A stretch of 64,000 nt of DNA from Nesterenkonia halophila (GTDB taxonomy: Bacteria > Actinomycetota > Actinomycetes > Actinomycetales > Micrococcaceae): assembly GCF_009467795.1 (NCBI RefSeq), contig NZ_WIAX01000012.1, forward strand, positions 186,001 to 250,000. The letters run 5' to 3'. Position numbers and translations under genes: made by a program. How positions within the stretch are numbered: the stretch's first letter is position 1; every line of letters begins with the position of its first letter. The notes beneath the pieces are model-generated. The model saw only the letters and a list, made by a program, of their open reading frames with translations, did no database searches and had not been told where the DNA came from. This document shows, one piece after another, positions 17,790-26,064 of this stretch.

Positions 17790-18347
17790 TCACTCCGGCT
17801 CGAGGAACCAGATGTGCGTCGAGCCGTAGGCCCGGTCGGCGAAGCGCTCCAGCCCCTCCGGCCAGGCCGGCTCGCCGCCGCGCTCGTCCCGCTCGACGAC
17901 GATCGTCGCCGCCGGATGCAGCTGCGGCAGCGCTGCGGCGAGGATCTCGGCCAGCTGCGCGTCGGTCCAGTCGTAGGGCGGGTCGAGGAAGAGCAGCTCG
18001 ATGGGCTCGGCCTCGCGCAGTCCGCGCTGCTGCAGATGACGCAGCGCCGCCGTGCGGTGGACGGTGACCCCGCCGTCGGCGATCGCGGCGTTGCGCCGCA
18101 GCGTCGCCGCCGCCGGCTCGGCGACGTCGACCAGCTCGACGGCGCGCGCGCCGCGGCTGCGCGCCTCCAGCCCCAGCGCTCCGGAGCCGGCGAAGAGGTC
18201 CACCACGACGGCGTCGACCAGCGCGTCGTAGCCCTCGAGGCGGCTGAAGAGCGACTCCTTGACCCGGTCGCTGGTGGGACGCGTCGCGTCGGTGGGCACC
18301 GACGTCAGACGGCGGCCCTTGTGCGTGCCGGCGATGATGCGTGCCAT
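17790..18347 (-). CDS. rsmD: 16S rRNA (guanine(966)-N(2))-methyltransferase RsmD
   Basis: A 185-aa SAM-dependent rRNA methyltransferase. The N-terminal M-A-R-I-I-A-G-T-H-K-G-R-R-L and R-P-T-S-D-R-V-K-E-S-L-F motifs are diagnostic; V-V-D-L-F-A-G-S-G-A-L-G-L-E-A is the SAM loop and L-F-L-D-P-P-Y-D is the N-methyltransferase D-P-P-Y motif. It modifies G966 of 16S rRNA during 30S assembly. AGGAG precedes the ATG. It follows recG by 93 nt of almost pure G/C with two homopolymer tracts. Confidence 0.95.
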   Translation of the reverse strand: MARIIAGTHKGRRLTSVPTDATRPTSDRVKESLFSRLEGYDALVDAVVVDLFAGSGALGLEARSRGARAVELVDVAEPAAATLRRNAAIADGGVTVHRTAALRHLQQRGLREAEPIELLFLDPPYDWTDAQLAEILAAALPQLHPAATIVVERDERGGEPAWPEGLERFADRAYGSTHIWFLEPE

Positions 18348-18379
18348 GGAGAGCTCCTGTCTCGGGTCGGGGCGGATGC

Positions 18380-18430
18380 GGGGGGGGGGAGGCGGCGGGA
18401 GCGGCGGCCGGCTCGCGGGGGGGGCGGGGG
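18380..18430. repeat. Homopolymeric G tracts between recG and rsmD
   Basis: A run of ten G (18380-18389) and a run of eight G (18417-18424) plus GGGGG at 18426-18430. On the transcribed minus strand these are C tracts in the 5' region of rsmD. Such tracts are prone to slippage in replication and to sequencing error. Confidence 0.9.
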
Positions 18431-18440
18431 CGCTCGGGCC

Positions 18441-20735
18441 TCAGCCGCGCTCGATATACGCGTCGGCGCCGTCGTGGGCGGCCATCCAGGCGTCGACGGA
18501 GGCGCGCAGCCCCGGATGGGCCCGCCAGTCCGGATCGGCGGCGGTGATCCGGCGCAGCTGCTCGGCGGCGGAGGTGATGAGCTCCTCGTCGCGGACGATG
18601 CGCAGCAGCTTCAGCGTCGAGCGGCGCCCGGCCTGCGAGGCGCCGAGGACGTCGCCCTCGCGGCGACGCTGCAGGTCCAGCCGGGCCAGGGTCATCCCGT
18701 CGGAGTGCTCGGCGACCTCGTCGAGCCGCCGCCCCGAAGGGTGGTCGTCGGGCAGCCGGGTGACCAGCAGACAGAGCCCCGGGGCCGCGCCGCGGCCGAC
18801 GCGGCCGCGCAGCTGATGCAGCGTGGAGATGCCGAAGGCGTCGGCGTCGAGGATCGTCATCACAGTGGCGTTGGGCACGTCCACGCCGACTTCGATGACG
18901 GTGGTGGAGAGCAGCACGTCGACCTCGCCGCGTTCGAAGGCGGTCATCGCCTCCTCCTTCTCCTCGCCGCTCATCCGCCCGTGCAGCACGGCGCGGCGCA
19001 GCGGGCCGATCAGCGGATGCTCGGCGAGCGTCTGCTCCAGCAGCTCCACCGAGGCGTCCTGCTCGATCTCCACACCGGACTCCGGATCCTCGCGCTGGTC
19101 GGACTCGGTGATCTTCGGACACACCACATACGCCTGATGCCCGGCCGCGACCTCCTCGGCGAGGCGCTCCCACACCCGGCCGATCACCCGGGGGCCGCGC
19201 CGCATCCTCGCCACATGCGTCTCCACCGGACGTCGCCCGGCGGGCAGGCCCTCCAGCACGGTGAGCTCGAGGTCGCCGAAGGTGGTCATCGCCACCGACC
19301 GCGGGATCGGCGTCGCAGACATCACCAGCATGTGCGGCGTGGCCGCCTCCCGGGTCCTCAGCGCGTCGCGCTGCTCGACGCCGAAGCGGTGCTGCTCGTC
19401 GACCACCACCAGCCCCAGGTCGGCGAAGCTCACCGTCTCGGAGAGCAGCGCATGGGTGCCGACGACGATCCCGGCGGCGCCGGAGGCGATGTCCAGCAGG
19501 GCCTGCTTCCGCCGCGCGGTGCTCATCGAGCCGGTCAGCAGCGTCACCTGCGCCTCGGTCCCGGCCGCCGGGCGCTGCCAGGCCGAGAGCAGGTCGGAGC
19601 CGGCCAGCGGGCCCAGCATCGCCCGCAGGGAGCGTTCGTGCTGGGCGGCCAGCACCTCGGTCGGCGCGATGAGCGCGGCCTGGCCGCCGGCGTCGACGAC
19701 CTGCAGCATCGCCCGCAGCGCGACCAGCGTCTTGCCGGATCCGACCTCGCCCTGCAGCAGCCGGTTCATCGGCTGCTTCCCGGCGAGGTCGCCGGCGAGG
19801 AGCTCGCCGCAGCTGCGCTGGCCCTCCGTCAGGGCGAAGGGCAGCTGTGCGTCGAAGGCGGCGAGCAGCCCGTCGGCAGGCCGCGGACGCGGGATGCCGA
19901 CGCCGGTGCCCACCCGCGCCCGACGCCGGGCGAGCAGCGCATGCAGGAAGAACGCCTCCTGGAAGCGCAGCCTGGCCAGCCCGCGCTCGGGGTCCTCCAT
20001 GGTCTCCGGCCGATGGATGAGCCGCAGCGCCGTGACCAGGTCGCACAGCCCTTCGGCGGCGGCGACCTCGGCGGGCACCGGATCGGGCCACGCGTCGACG
20101 GCGGCGAGGTCGAGCACCAGCCGCACGCAGCGCAGGATCTCCCAGCTGGAGATCCGCGCCGTGGCCGGGTAGATCGGCAGCGGCGCGCGTCCGGCGGCGA
20201 GGATCAGCGCCGCCGCGCCGTCGTCGTCCTCCTCGGGCGCGCCGCCGTCGGCGAGCTCGAGCACGGAGTACTCGGGGTTGTTCAGCGTCAGCCGGCCGCC
20301 GTAGCTGCCGACCTTGCCGTGGAACATCGCCTTGGCCCCGCGCCGCAGCTCGCGGAAGGCGCGGAAGCCCTGGAAGAAGGCCATCTGCAGCCGGCCGCCC
20401 TCGTCGTCCTCGACGACGACCTCCACCAGGACTCCGCGGCGGCGCTGCATGGAGCGCTTGGAGACGCTGACGACGCGCGCGATGAAGCTGGCGTGCTCGT
20501 CCTCGCGCAGCTCCGTCAGCGAGGAGAGCCGCCCGTACTCCACCCAGCGGCGCGGATGGTGCTCGAGCAGTTCGCCGGCGGTGCTCAGCCCCAGCTCGCG
20601 GCGCAGCGTCTCGGCCGCGGCGGCGCCCAGCAGCGTCTCCAGCGGCGCATGCGGGCCGGACTGCTCGGACTGCTCGGACGGCCCGGACGGTCCGGTCGCG
20701 CCGGCGGCGGTCGAGGAGTCAGTGCTCGCCTCCAT
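18441..20735 (-). CDS. recG: ATP-dependent DNA helicase RecG
   Basis: A 764-aa branch-migrating helicase that reverses stalled replication forks. After a Ser/Gly-rich N-terminus (1-30) comes the wedge/OB domain, then helicase motifs: Walker A G-E-V-G-S-G-K-T, the D-E-Q-H-R-F-G Walker B form typical of RecG, S-A-T-P-I-P-R-S, T-T-V-I-E-V-G-V-D-V-P-N-A and H-Q-L-R-G-R-V-G-R-G. Length is a little above the ~690-aa norm. The ATG overlaps the end of the upstream DAK2 gene by 17 nt, and GGGTGAG lies 8-9 nt before it. Confidence 0.96.
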   Translation of the reverse strand: MEASTDSSTAAGATGPSGPSEQSEQSGPHAPLETLLGAAAAETLRRELGLSTAGELLEHHPRRWVEYGRLSSLTELREDEHASFIARVVSVSKRSMQRRRGVLVEVVVEDDEGGRLQMAFFQGFRAFRELRRGAKAMFHGKVGSYGGRLTLNNPEYSVLELADGGAPEEDDDGAAALILAAGRAPLPIYPATARISSWEILRCVRLVLDLAAVDAWPDPVPAEVAAAEGLCDLVTALRLIHRPETMEDPERGLARLRFQEAFFLHALLARRRARVGTGVGIPRPRPADGLLAAFDAQLPFALTEGQRSCGELLAGDLAGKQPMNRLLQGEVGSGKTLVALRAMLQVVDAGGQAALIAPTEVLAAQHERSLRAMLGPLAGSDLLSAWQRPAAGTEAQVTLLTGSMSTARRKQALLDIASGAAGIVVGTHALLSETVSFADLGLVVVDEQHRFGVEQRDALRTREAATPHMLVMSATPIPRSVAMTTFGDLELTVLEGLPAGRRPVETHVARMRRGPRVIGRVWERLAEEVAAGHQAYVVCPKITESDQREDPESGVEIEQDASVELLEQTLAEHPLIGPLRRAVLHGRMSGEEKEEAMTAFERGEVDVLLSTTVIEVGVDVPNATVMTILDADAFGISTLHQLRGRVGRGAAPGLCLLVTRLPDDHPSGRRLDEVAEHSDGMTLARLDLQRRREGDVLGASQAGRRSTLKLLRIVRDEELITSAAEQLRRITAADPDWRAHPGLRASVDAWMAAHDGADAYIERG

Positions 20736-21720
20736 CTTCGGTGCTCACCCCCTCGGTCCCGGTGCTCAATGCGGTCACGTCCAGCGTCTCCACGGAGCCG
20801 GCGGCGCGCAGCGCCTCCTCGACCTCGCGGGCGTCGGCGGTGTGCACGTGGATGCGCCACCGGTGCGTGCCCGAGGCGTCGGGCTCGACGTCGATGGGCG
20901 TGATGATGACCGCTTCGCCGAGCTCGTCCAGCCGGTGGCGCAGCGAGGCCGCCCCCAGCGGGTCCAGCCGGGAGGTGCACATGATCTCCACGCCGGCGGC
21001 CGAGGTCGCGGTCGGCTCCGCGGCCGTCGCCGGCCCGTCCGTCCTCGGCCGCCGGCCGTCCATGCCGAGCAGACCGTCGATGATCTCGTCCCGCACGGCG
21101 GTGCCGGTGACGGCGGCGCGCAGCGCCTCGACCACCAGCAGCAGTCCGGCCGCGCCGGCGTCGACGACCCGCTCGCGGCGCAGCGCCTCGAGCTGCTCGA
21201 CGGTGGACTCCACCGCCGTGCGGGCGACGTCGACGAGCGCGTCGGCGGCGCCCTGCACGGCGGCGCGGCTGTCCGGCTCCTCGGCCTCGGCCGCGAGCCG
21301 GCGGGCCCGTGCGGCCAGCGCGTCCACCACGGACAGCATCGTGCCGGACACCGGTTCGGAGAGCGCGGACCAGGCCCGCAGCCCGCCGCGCTCCAGCGCA
21401 TCGGCCAGACCGGCCGCGCTGAGCCGCGGGACGGTGTGCAGCGGCTCGGCGAAGCCGGAGATCAGCACGGCCAGCAGCGTGCCGGAGTTGCCGTGCGCCT
21501 CGGACATCGCCCGGGCGCCAGCGGCGGCGAGCAGCGCGCCCAGGTCCTCCCGGTCCTGCTGCTCGGCGGCCTCCTCCTCGACGGCCCGACGGCAGGCGCG
21601 CATCGTCGCCAGCATGTTCGTGCCGGTGTCGGAGTCCGGGATCGGGAACACGTTGAGCCCGTCCAGCCGTTCGCGCGCGGCCTCCAGCGACTCCTCGGAG
21701 AGGAGGAGCCAGCGATGCAT
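20719..21720 (-). CDS. DAK2-domain protein, short FakA/YloV-like
   Basis: A 333-aa protein with the N-terminal DAK2 fold: L-N-V-F-P-I-P-D-S-D-T-G-T-N-M (ATP/Mg site, usually P-D-G-D-T-G-T-N), A-H-G-N-S-G-T-L-L and V-S-G-T-M-L-S-V. FakA-type enzymes are fatty-acid kinases; the full-length family has ~550 aa with a second DegV-like region, of which only a ~90-residue piece (I-M-C-T-S-R-L-D...) remains. It is thus shortened and may be a divergent kinase subunit. Start at ATG 21720 is preferred (GAGGA 9 nt upstream); an upstream GTG at 21750 adds ten residues. It directly precedes recG, the normal actinobacterial order. Confidence 0.82.
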   Translation of the reverse strand: MHRWLLLSEESLEAARERLDGLNVFPIPDSDTGTNMLATMRACRRAVEEEAAEQQDREDLGALLAAAGARAMSEAHGNSGTLLAVLISGFAEPLHTVPRLSAAGLADALERGGLRAWSALSEPVSGTMLSVVDALAARARRLAAEAEEPDSRAAVQGAADALVDVARTAVESTVEQLEALRRERVVDAGAAGLLLVVEALRAAVTGTAVRDEIIDGLLGMDGRRPRTDGPATAAEPTATSAAGVEIMCTSRLDPLGAASLRHRLDELGEAVIITPIDVEPDASGTHRWRIHVHTADAREVEEALRAAGSVETLDVTALSTGTEGVSTEDGGEH

Positions 21721-21796
21721 GGCGGCGGGTCCTCGGACCTTCCCCTTCACAGCTCCCCCTTCCGGTCAGGTGCGCGGCGTGCGTGATCGGCGGTGC

Positions 21797-22867
21797 TCAG
21801 AGGTCGTTCTCCTCGACGTACTCCTCGAGCGTGTCGTCGGCCAGCGCCTCGGAGATCTCCGTCATCGCCTGCTCGTCCTGCCGCCAGATCCACTGCCCGT
21901 CGGCGGAGCGATCGTCGGGTCCGGTCGGCAGGGTGAACATCGTGATGTCGTCGGCCGCGCCGCGGATCTCCCAGCCGAGCGAGGCGACCGTCGAGGCGTC
22001 GAGGGACTCGTCGACGGTGAGGTACGGGGTGAAGGTCTCGACCATGTCGCGCACGCGGCCGGGGTTGGCGAGGTTGCCGGCCTGCAGCGATTCGTCGACC
22101 ACCGCCTGGATGAACGACTGCTGATTGCGCGCCCGCTGCAGGTCCCCGTCGGAGAAGGTCTTGCGCTCGCGGACGAAGGCCAGCGCCTCCTCGGCGTCCA
22201 TGTGCTGGGTGCCGGGGTGGAAGGTATGTCCGCCCGTGGTGGTGAACGTCTCGGGATGCGTGGACTCGACGTCGACGCCGCCGAGGGACTCGACCAGGCC
22301 GATGAAGCCCTGCATGTCCACTGAGGCGACATGGTCGACGCGCACGTCGAAGAGACCCTCGATGGTCTGGACGGTCAGCGAGACGCCGCCGAGCGCCATC
22401 GGGGCGTTGATCTTGGCCTCGCCGTGGTCGCCGGGCACGTCGACCCACAGGTCGCGCGGGATCGACATCACCTGCACGCCGCTGCGGTCCGAGGGCACAT
22501 GGACCAGCATCATCGTGTCCGAGCGGCTGCCCGGGAACTGTCCGGTGCTCTGCGCGAGGTCGGTGCCGGCGCGGTCGTCGGAGCCGAGCAGCAGGATGGT
22601 GATCGACTCGTCGTCGGCCTCCTTCTCCGGCCGGTCCGACTCCTCGGGGAAGGATCCGCCGGTCCCGGCGTCCCCGCCCTCCTCCTGCGCCTGCTGCTCG
22701 AAGGTCTGGACGTTCTCCTCATAGCTGCTGCTCAGCGAGTCCAGGTAGTACCAGGTCGTCGCGAGACCGCCCACCACCAGCACCAGCAGGCTGACCAGCA
22801 CCACCGCGGTGATCCGACGGCGGCGCCTGCCGCGCGGCGCGGCAGGGGTCACAGGGGCCTCGGACAT
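21797..22867 (-). CDS. LCP (LytR-CpsA-Psr) family cell-wall glycopolymer ligase 2
   Basis: A 356-aa type II membrane protein: 18 basic residues, a membrane helix (about 19-41), a spacer rich in Glu/Gln (about 50-85), then the LCP domain with I-L-L-L-G-S-D-D-R, R-S-D-T-M-M-L, V-M-S-I-P-R-D-L-W, E-A-L-A-F-V-R-E-R-K and R-A-R-N-Q. It is a paralogue of the protein at 9.2 kb and retains the standard S-I-P-R-D. ATG at 22867 is chosen over an in-frame ATG at 22993 because GAGGAGGA lies directly upstream. It probably attaches a glycopolymer to peptidoglycan. Its stop is 76 nt before the DAK2 gene start, so they may be cotranscribed. Confidence 0.9.
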   Translation of the reverse strand: MSEAPVTPAAPRGRRRRRITAVVLVSLLVLVVGGLATTWYYLDSLSSSYEENVQTFEQQAQEEGGDAGTGGSFPEESDRPEKEADDESITILLLGSDDRAGTDLAQSTGQFPGSRSDTMMLVHVPSDRSGVQVMSIPRDLWVDVPGDHGEAKINAPMALGGVSLTVQTIEGLFDVRVDHVASVDMQGFIGLVESLGGVDVESTHPETFTTTGGHTFHPGTQHMDAEEALAFVRERKTFSDGDLQRARNQQSFIQAVVDESLQAGNLANPGRVRDMVETFTPYLTVDESLDASTVASLGWEIRGAADDITMFTLPTGPDDRSADGQWIWRQDEQAMTEISEALADDTLEEYVEENDL

Positions 22868-23070
22868 GGATCCTCCTCGGAGACGGCGGCCCCGGGGAGG
22901 GTCCGCGGGGTCGCACGGTGCGACGCCGGAGCTTGCGGACGCGATCGTCCGGGCGATGCTGATCAGCGGCGTCGACGGGTCGACAGACTGCACCCAGGAT
23001 AGGACACGCGCGCAGTCTCGGCGGAAACCGGCCCGTCTCCTCGTCCCGACGCGGAGCAGGGAACGTCCGA

Positions 23071-23082
23071 TATCCTGGCCGC
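23071..23082 (+). promoter_or_regulatory. Leaderless promoter of the DUF3515 gene
   Basis: TATCCT at 23071-23076 followed by 6 nt and ATG at 23083; no Shine-Dalgarno sequence. Confidence 0.55.
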
Positions 23083-23703
23083 ATGCTCTCCGCGCCCTCC
23101 GAGCCGTCGACCCCGCGCTCCGCGTCCCGCCCGTCCGCCCGGCGGAGTCACCTCGATGCTCCCGGAGGATCCCGCGGGGTCCGGAGCGGCCGCGCCGCGG
23201 GCCGGGTCCGCGGACGACTGACCGCCCTCGCCGCGCTCGGCGCGGCGGGCCTGGCGCTGACCGCCTGCGGGAGCATCGCCGACGTCGAGGCCGCGCCGCA
23301 TGCCGCCGACCCGGACTGCGCCCCGGTCATGATCGCCCTGCCGGACAGCATCGGCGAGGCCGATCAGCGGGAGACCAACGCCCAGGCCACCGCCGCCTTC
23401 GGCGACCCGAGTCAGGCGGTGGTCCGGTGCGGCGTGGAGCCGCCGGGGCCGAGCAGCGAGCACTGCGTCAGCGCCGACGGCGTCGACTGGCTGGCCGTCG
23501 AGGAGGACGGCGCCACCTGGCGGCTGATCAGCTATGGGCGCGAACCCGCCGTGGAGGTGCTCATCGACACCGAGGAGATCTCCTCCTCCTCGGTGATGCT
23601 GGCGATGGCCCGTCCGACGAAGCGCATCGAGGCCGACGACCGCTGCCCGTCGGTGGAGCAGTCGCTCGAGGACGTCGAAGGCTCGGGCGGCGCCGCCGAC
23701 TGA
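23083..23703 (+). CDS. DUF3515 lipoprotein
   Basis: A 206-aa secreted protein. A long basic N-terminus (1-43) leads to a hydrophobic core and a lipobox L-A-L-T-A-C-G near residue 62, so it is likely a lipoprotein processed by the Lgt encoded at 61 kb. The mature part has the DUF3515 pattern: C-A-P-V-M-I-A-L-P-D-S-I, then A-F-G-D-P-S-Q-A-V-V-R-C-G-V. The function of the family is unknown; it is regularly found beside ddl in actinobacteria, as here (convergent). The n-region is unusually long; an internal start is possible, but the leaderless promoter argues for 23083. Confidence 0.85.
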   Translation: MLSAPSEPSTPRSASRPSARRSHLDAPGGSRGVRSGRAAGRVRGRLTALAALGAAGLALTACGSIADVEAAPHAADPDCAPVMIALPDSIGEADQRETNAQATAAFGDPSQAVVRCGVEPPGPSSEHCVSADGVDWLAVEEDGATWRLISYGREPAVEVLIDTEEISSSSVMLAMARPTKRIEADDRCPSVEQSLEDVEGSGGAAD

Positions 23704-23708
23704 CCACC

Positions 23709-23736
23709 TCCGTCGGCGGCCCCGTCCGCCGACGGA
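23709..23736. terminator. Bidirectional terminator between DUF3515 gene and ddl
   Basis: TCCGTCGGCGG (23709-23719) and CCGCCGACGGA (23726-23736) form a perfect 11-bp stem with a 6-nt loop between convergent genes. Confidence 0.75.
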
Positions 23737-23782
23737 CATCCCCGGCCCTCAGCGCAGCCCGGGTTTCAGCTCAGTCCGACTG

Positions 23783-25003
23783 TCAGCGCAGCCCGACGGG
23801 CCGCTGCCGGGCCAGGGTGATCAGCTCGGTGATCAGCTCGCGGTAGTCCAGCCCGGTGGCCCGCCACATCTGCGGGTACATGCTGATCGGCGTGAATCCG
23901 GGCATCGTGTTGATCTCGTTGACGGTCACCGAGCCGTCCTCGGCGCAGAAGAAGTCCACCCGGGACAGGCCCTCGCCGTCCACGGCCTCGAAGGCGACGA
24001 CCGCCTGGCGGCGCACTTCGGCGGAGACCTCCTCGGGCAGGTCGGCCGGGCAGCTCAGGTCCGCGGCCGCGGCGTCGGTGTACTTGGCGGTGAAGTCGTA
24101 GAACTGGTGGGACTCGCCGCCGTCGTGGACGACGATCTCCCCCGGCAGCGACGCCCGCGGAGCGGCGCCGTCGCGGCCGTCGAGCACTCCGCACTCGATC
24201 TCCCGCCCGTCGATGCCCTCCTCGACGATGACCTTCGGGTCGTGCTTCTGCGCGCCGGCGATCGCCGGATCCAGCTGCTCCCAGTCCTCGACCCGGGTGA
24301 TGCCCATCGAGGAGCCGGCCCGGGCCGGCTTGACGAAGACCGGCAGACGCAGCCCGCGGAGGCGTTCCCGGGCCGCGTCGGGGTCGGCGGCCCACTGCCG
24401 GGCGGTGACGGTCTCGTAGGGGCCGACCCGCAGGCCGGCCGCGGTGAAGGCCACCTTCATGAAGTGCTTGTCCATGCCCACCGCCGAGGCCAGCACCCCG
24501 GCGCCGACGTAGGGCACCCCGACCGTCTCCAGCAGCCCCTGCAGCATGCCGTCCTCGCCGAAGGGACCGTGCAGCAGCGGCAGGACCACGTCCACCGTCC
24601 CGAGGGACTCGGCGGAGCCGTCGGCGCCGATCTCGAGCAGCTCGGCGCCGCGCTCGGCGGAACCCGACGGACCGGAATGCAGCTGCACGGTGGCGTCGGT
24701 CGGCACGACCCGCGGCAGGTCCTCGCCCGGCACGAACGCGTGGGTCCGCGGGTCGATCACCGGACGGGTCCACTGGCCGGCGGCGGTCACCCCCACCGGC
24801 ACGACGTCGAACTGCTCGCCGTCGACGGCGTCGAGCACGCCGGCGGCAGTCACGCAGCTCACGGCATGCTCGGAGGACTGGCCGCCGTAGAGCACCAGCA
24901 CGCGCGGGCGCCGGACCTCGGGGCCGACAGCGCCGACGGCGCCGGAGGCGGCGGCCGGGTCGGGGAGGGAGTGGTGGGACGGAGCGTCGGACACGTCGGT
25001 CAC
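23783..25003 (-). CDS. ddl: D-alanine--D-alanine ligase
   Basis: A 406-aa ATP-grasp enzyme making the D-Ala-D-Ala dipeptide of peptidoglycan. Motifs: V-L-V-L-Y-G-G-Q-S-S-E-H-A-V-S near residue 35, L-H-G-P-F-G-E-D-G near 147, F-V-K-P-A-R-A-G-S-S-M-G-I near 226, R-E-I-E-C-G-V, and V-N-E-I-N-T-M-P-G-F-T near 375 (Mg site). It is the last gene of murA-plsC-gpsA-ddl; its GTG overlaps the stop of gpsA by 4 nt (GTGA). The neighbour gpsA-ddl pairing is conserved in actinobacteria. Confidence 0.96.
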   Translation of the reverse strand: MTDVSDAPSHHSLPDPAAASGAVGAVGPEVRRPRVLVLYGGQSSEHAVSCVTAAGVLDAVDGEQFDVVPVGVTAAGQWTRPVIDPRTHAFVPGEDLPRVVPTDATVQLHSGPSGSAERGAELLEIGADGSAESLGTVDVVLPLLHGPFGEDGMLQGLLETVGVPYVGAGVLASAVGMDKHFMKVAFTAAGLRVGPYETVTARQWAADPDAARERLRGLRLPVFVKPARAGSSMGITRVEDWEQLDPAIAGAQKHDPKVIVEEGIDGREIECGVLDGRDGAAPRASLPGEIVVHDGGESHQFYDFTAKYTDAAAADLSCPADLPEEVSAEVRRQAVVAFEAVDGEGLSRVDFFCAEDGSVTVNEINTMPGFTPISMYPQMWRATGLDYRELITELITLARQRPVGLR

Positions 25004-26064
25004 TTTCCTTCGGCTTTGAGGTCGCGTGCCAGCAGCAGCGGGGCGATGCGGTCGACGCTCAGCGTGCCGTCGAGCACGGCGACGACCGCCTCGGAGATGG
25101 GCATCTCCACCCCGTGGCGGCGGGCCAGATCCACCACGGCGGATCCGGACTTCATGCCCTCGGCGGTCTGGGTGAGCTCGGCGACCACCTCGTCGGCGGT
25201 CAGCCCGTCGCCGAGCAGCCGCCCGGCGGTGCGATTGCGCGAGAGCGGCGAGGCGCAGGTGGCCACCAGATCACCGAGGCCGGCGAGCCCGGAGAACGTC
25301 TCCAGCGTCCCGCCGAGGGCGTGGGCGAGCCGCGTGGTCTCGGCGAGGCCGCGGGTGATGACCGAGGCCTTGGAGTTGTCCCCCAGCCCCTGCCCGTCGC
25401 AGATGCCGACCGCCAGGGCGATGACGTTCTTCACGATGCCGGCCAGCTCCACGCCGACGACGTCGGAGTTCGTGTACGGCCGGAAGTAGCCGGTGTTGCT
25501 CAGCCCGGCGATGCGCTCGGCGACGGCGTGGTCGGCGCAGGCCACCACCGAGGCCGTCGGCTCCTCGCGGGCGATCTCCATGGCCAGATTCGGCCCGGAG
25601 ATCACCGCGATCCGCTCGGCCGGCAGCGCCAGCTGCTCGGCGATGACCTCCGACATGCGCAGGTCGGTGCCGCGCTCCAGGCCCTTGATCAGCGAGACCA
25701 CGACGGTCTCGGCGCCCAGCCGGCCGCGGACCTCCTCCAGCTGCGTGCGCAGCGACTGGGCCGGCAGCGCCAGCACGACGACGTCGGCGCCGGCGACGGC
25801 CTCGCCGACGTCGGCGGTGGCGGTGATCGCCTCCGGCAGCCCGATCTCGCCGAGGTACGTGGTGTTCGTGTGCTGCTCGGCGATCTCGGCCGCGACCTCG
25901 GGGCGACGGGCCCAGAGCACGATCTCGGGCTCTTCGCCGCGGCCGGCGGCGGCGTCGGCGAGGACCTTGGCGAAGGTGCTCCCCCAGCTGCCGGCCCCGA
26001 GCACTGCGATCCGGTGCGCGCCGGCGCCGGAGGAGGTCCGGGCGGCGTCGACGGGTGCCGTCAT
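25000..26064 (-). CDS. gpsA: NAD(P)H-dependent glycerol-3-phosphate dehydrogenase
   Basis: A 354-aa enzyme reducing dihydroxyacetone phosphate to sn-glycerol-3-phosphate for phospholipids. Motifs: I-A-V-L-G-A-G-S-W-G-S-T-F-A (Rossmann loop) near residue 18, L-I-K-G-L near 120, S-G-P-N-L-A near 155, G-V-E-L-A-G-I-V-K-N-V-I-A-L-A near 205 (catalytic Lys) and G-L-A-G-L-G-D-L near 270. It overlaps plsC and ddl by 4 nt each, so the three are translationally coupled; making G3P beside an acyltransferase fits membrane-lipid synthesis. Confidence 0.96.
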   Translation of the reverse strand: MTAPVDAARTSSGAGAHRIAVLGAGSWGSTFAKVLADAAAGRGEEPEIVLWARRPEVAAEIAEQHTNTTYLGEIGLPEAITATADVGEAVAGADVVVLALPAQSLRTQLEEVRGRLGAETVVVSLIKGLERGTDLRMSEVIAEQLALPAERIAVISGPNLAMEIAREEPTASVVACADHAVAERIAGLSNTGYFRPYTNSDVVGVELAGIVKNVIALAVGICDGQGLGDNSKASVITRGLAETTRLAHALGGTLETFSGLAGLGDLVATCASPLSRNRTAGRLLGDGLTADEVVAELTQTAEGMKSGSAVVDLARRHGVEMPISEAVVAVLDGTLSVDRIAPLLLARDLKAEGK

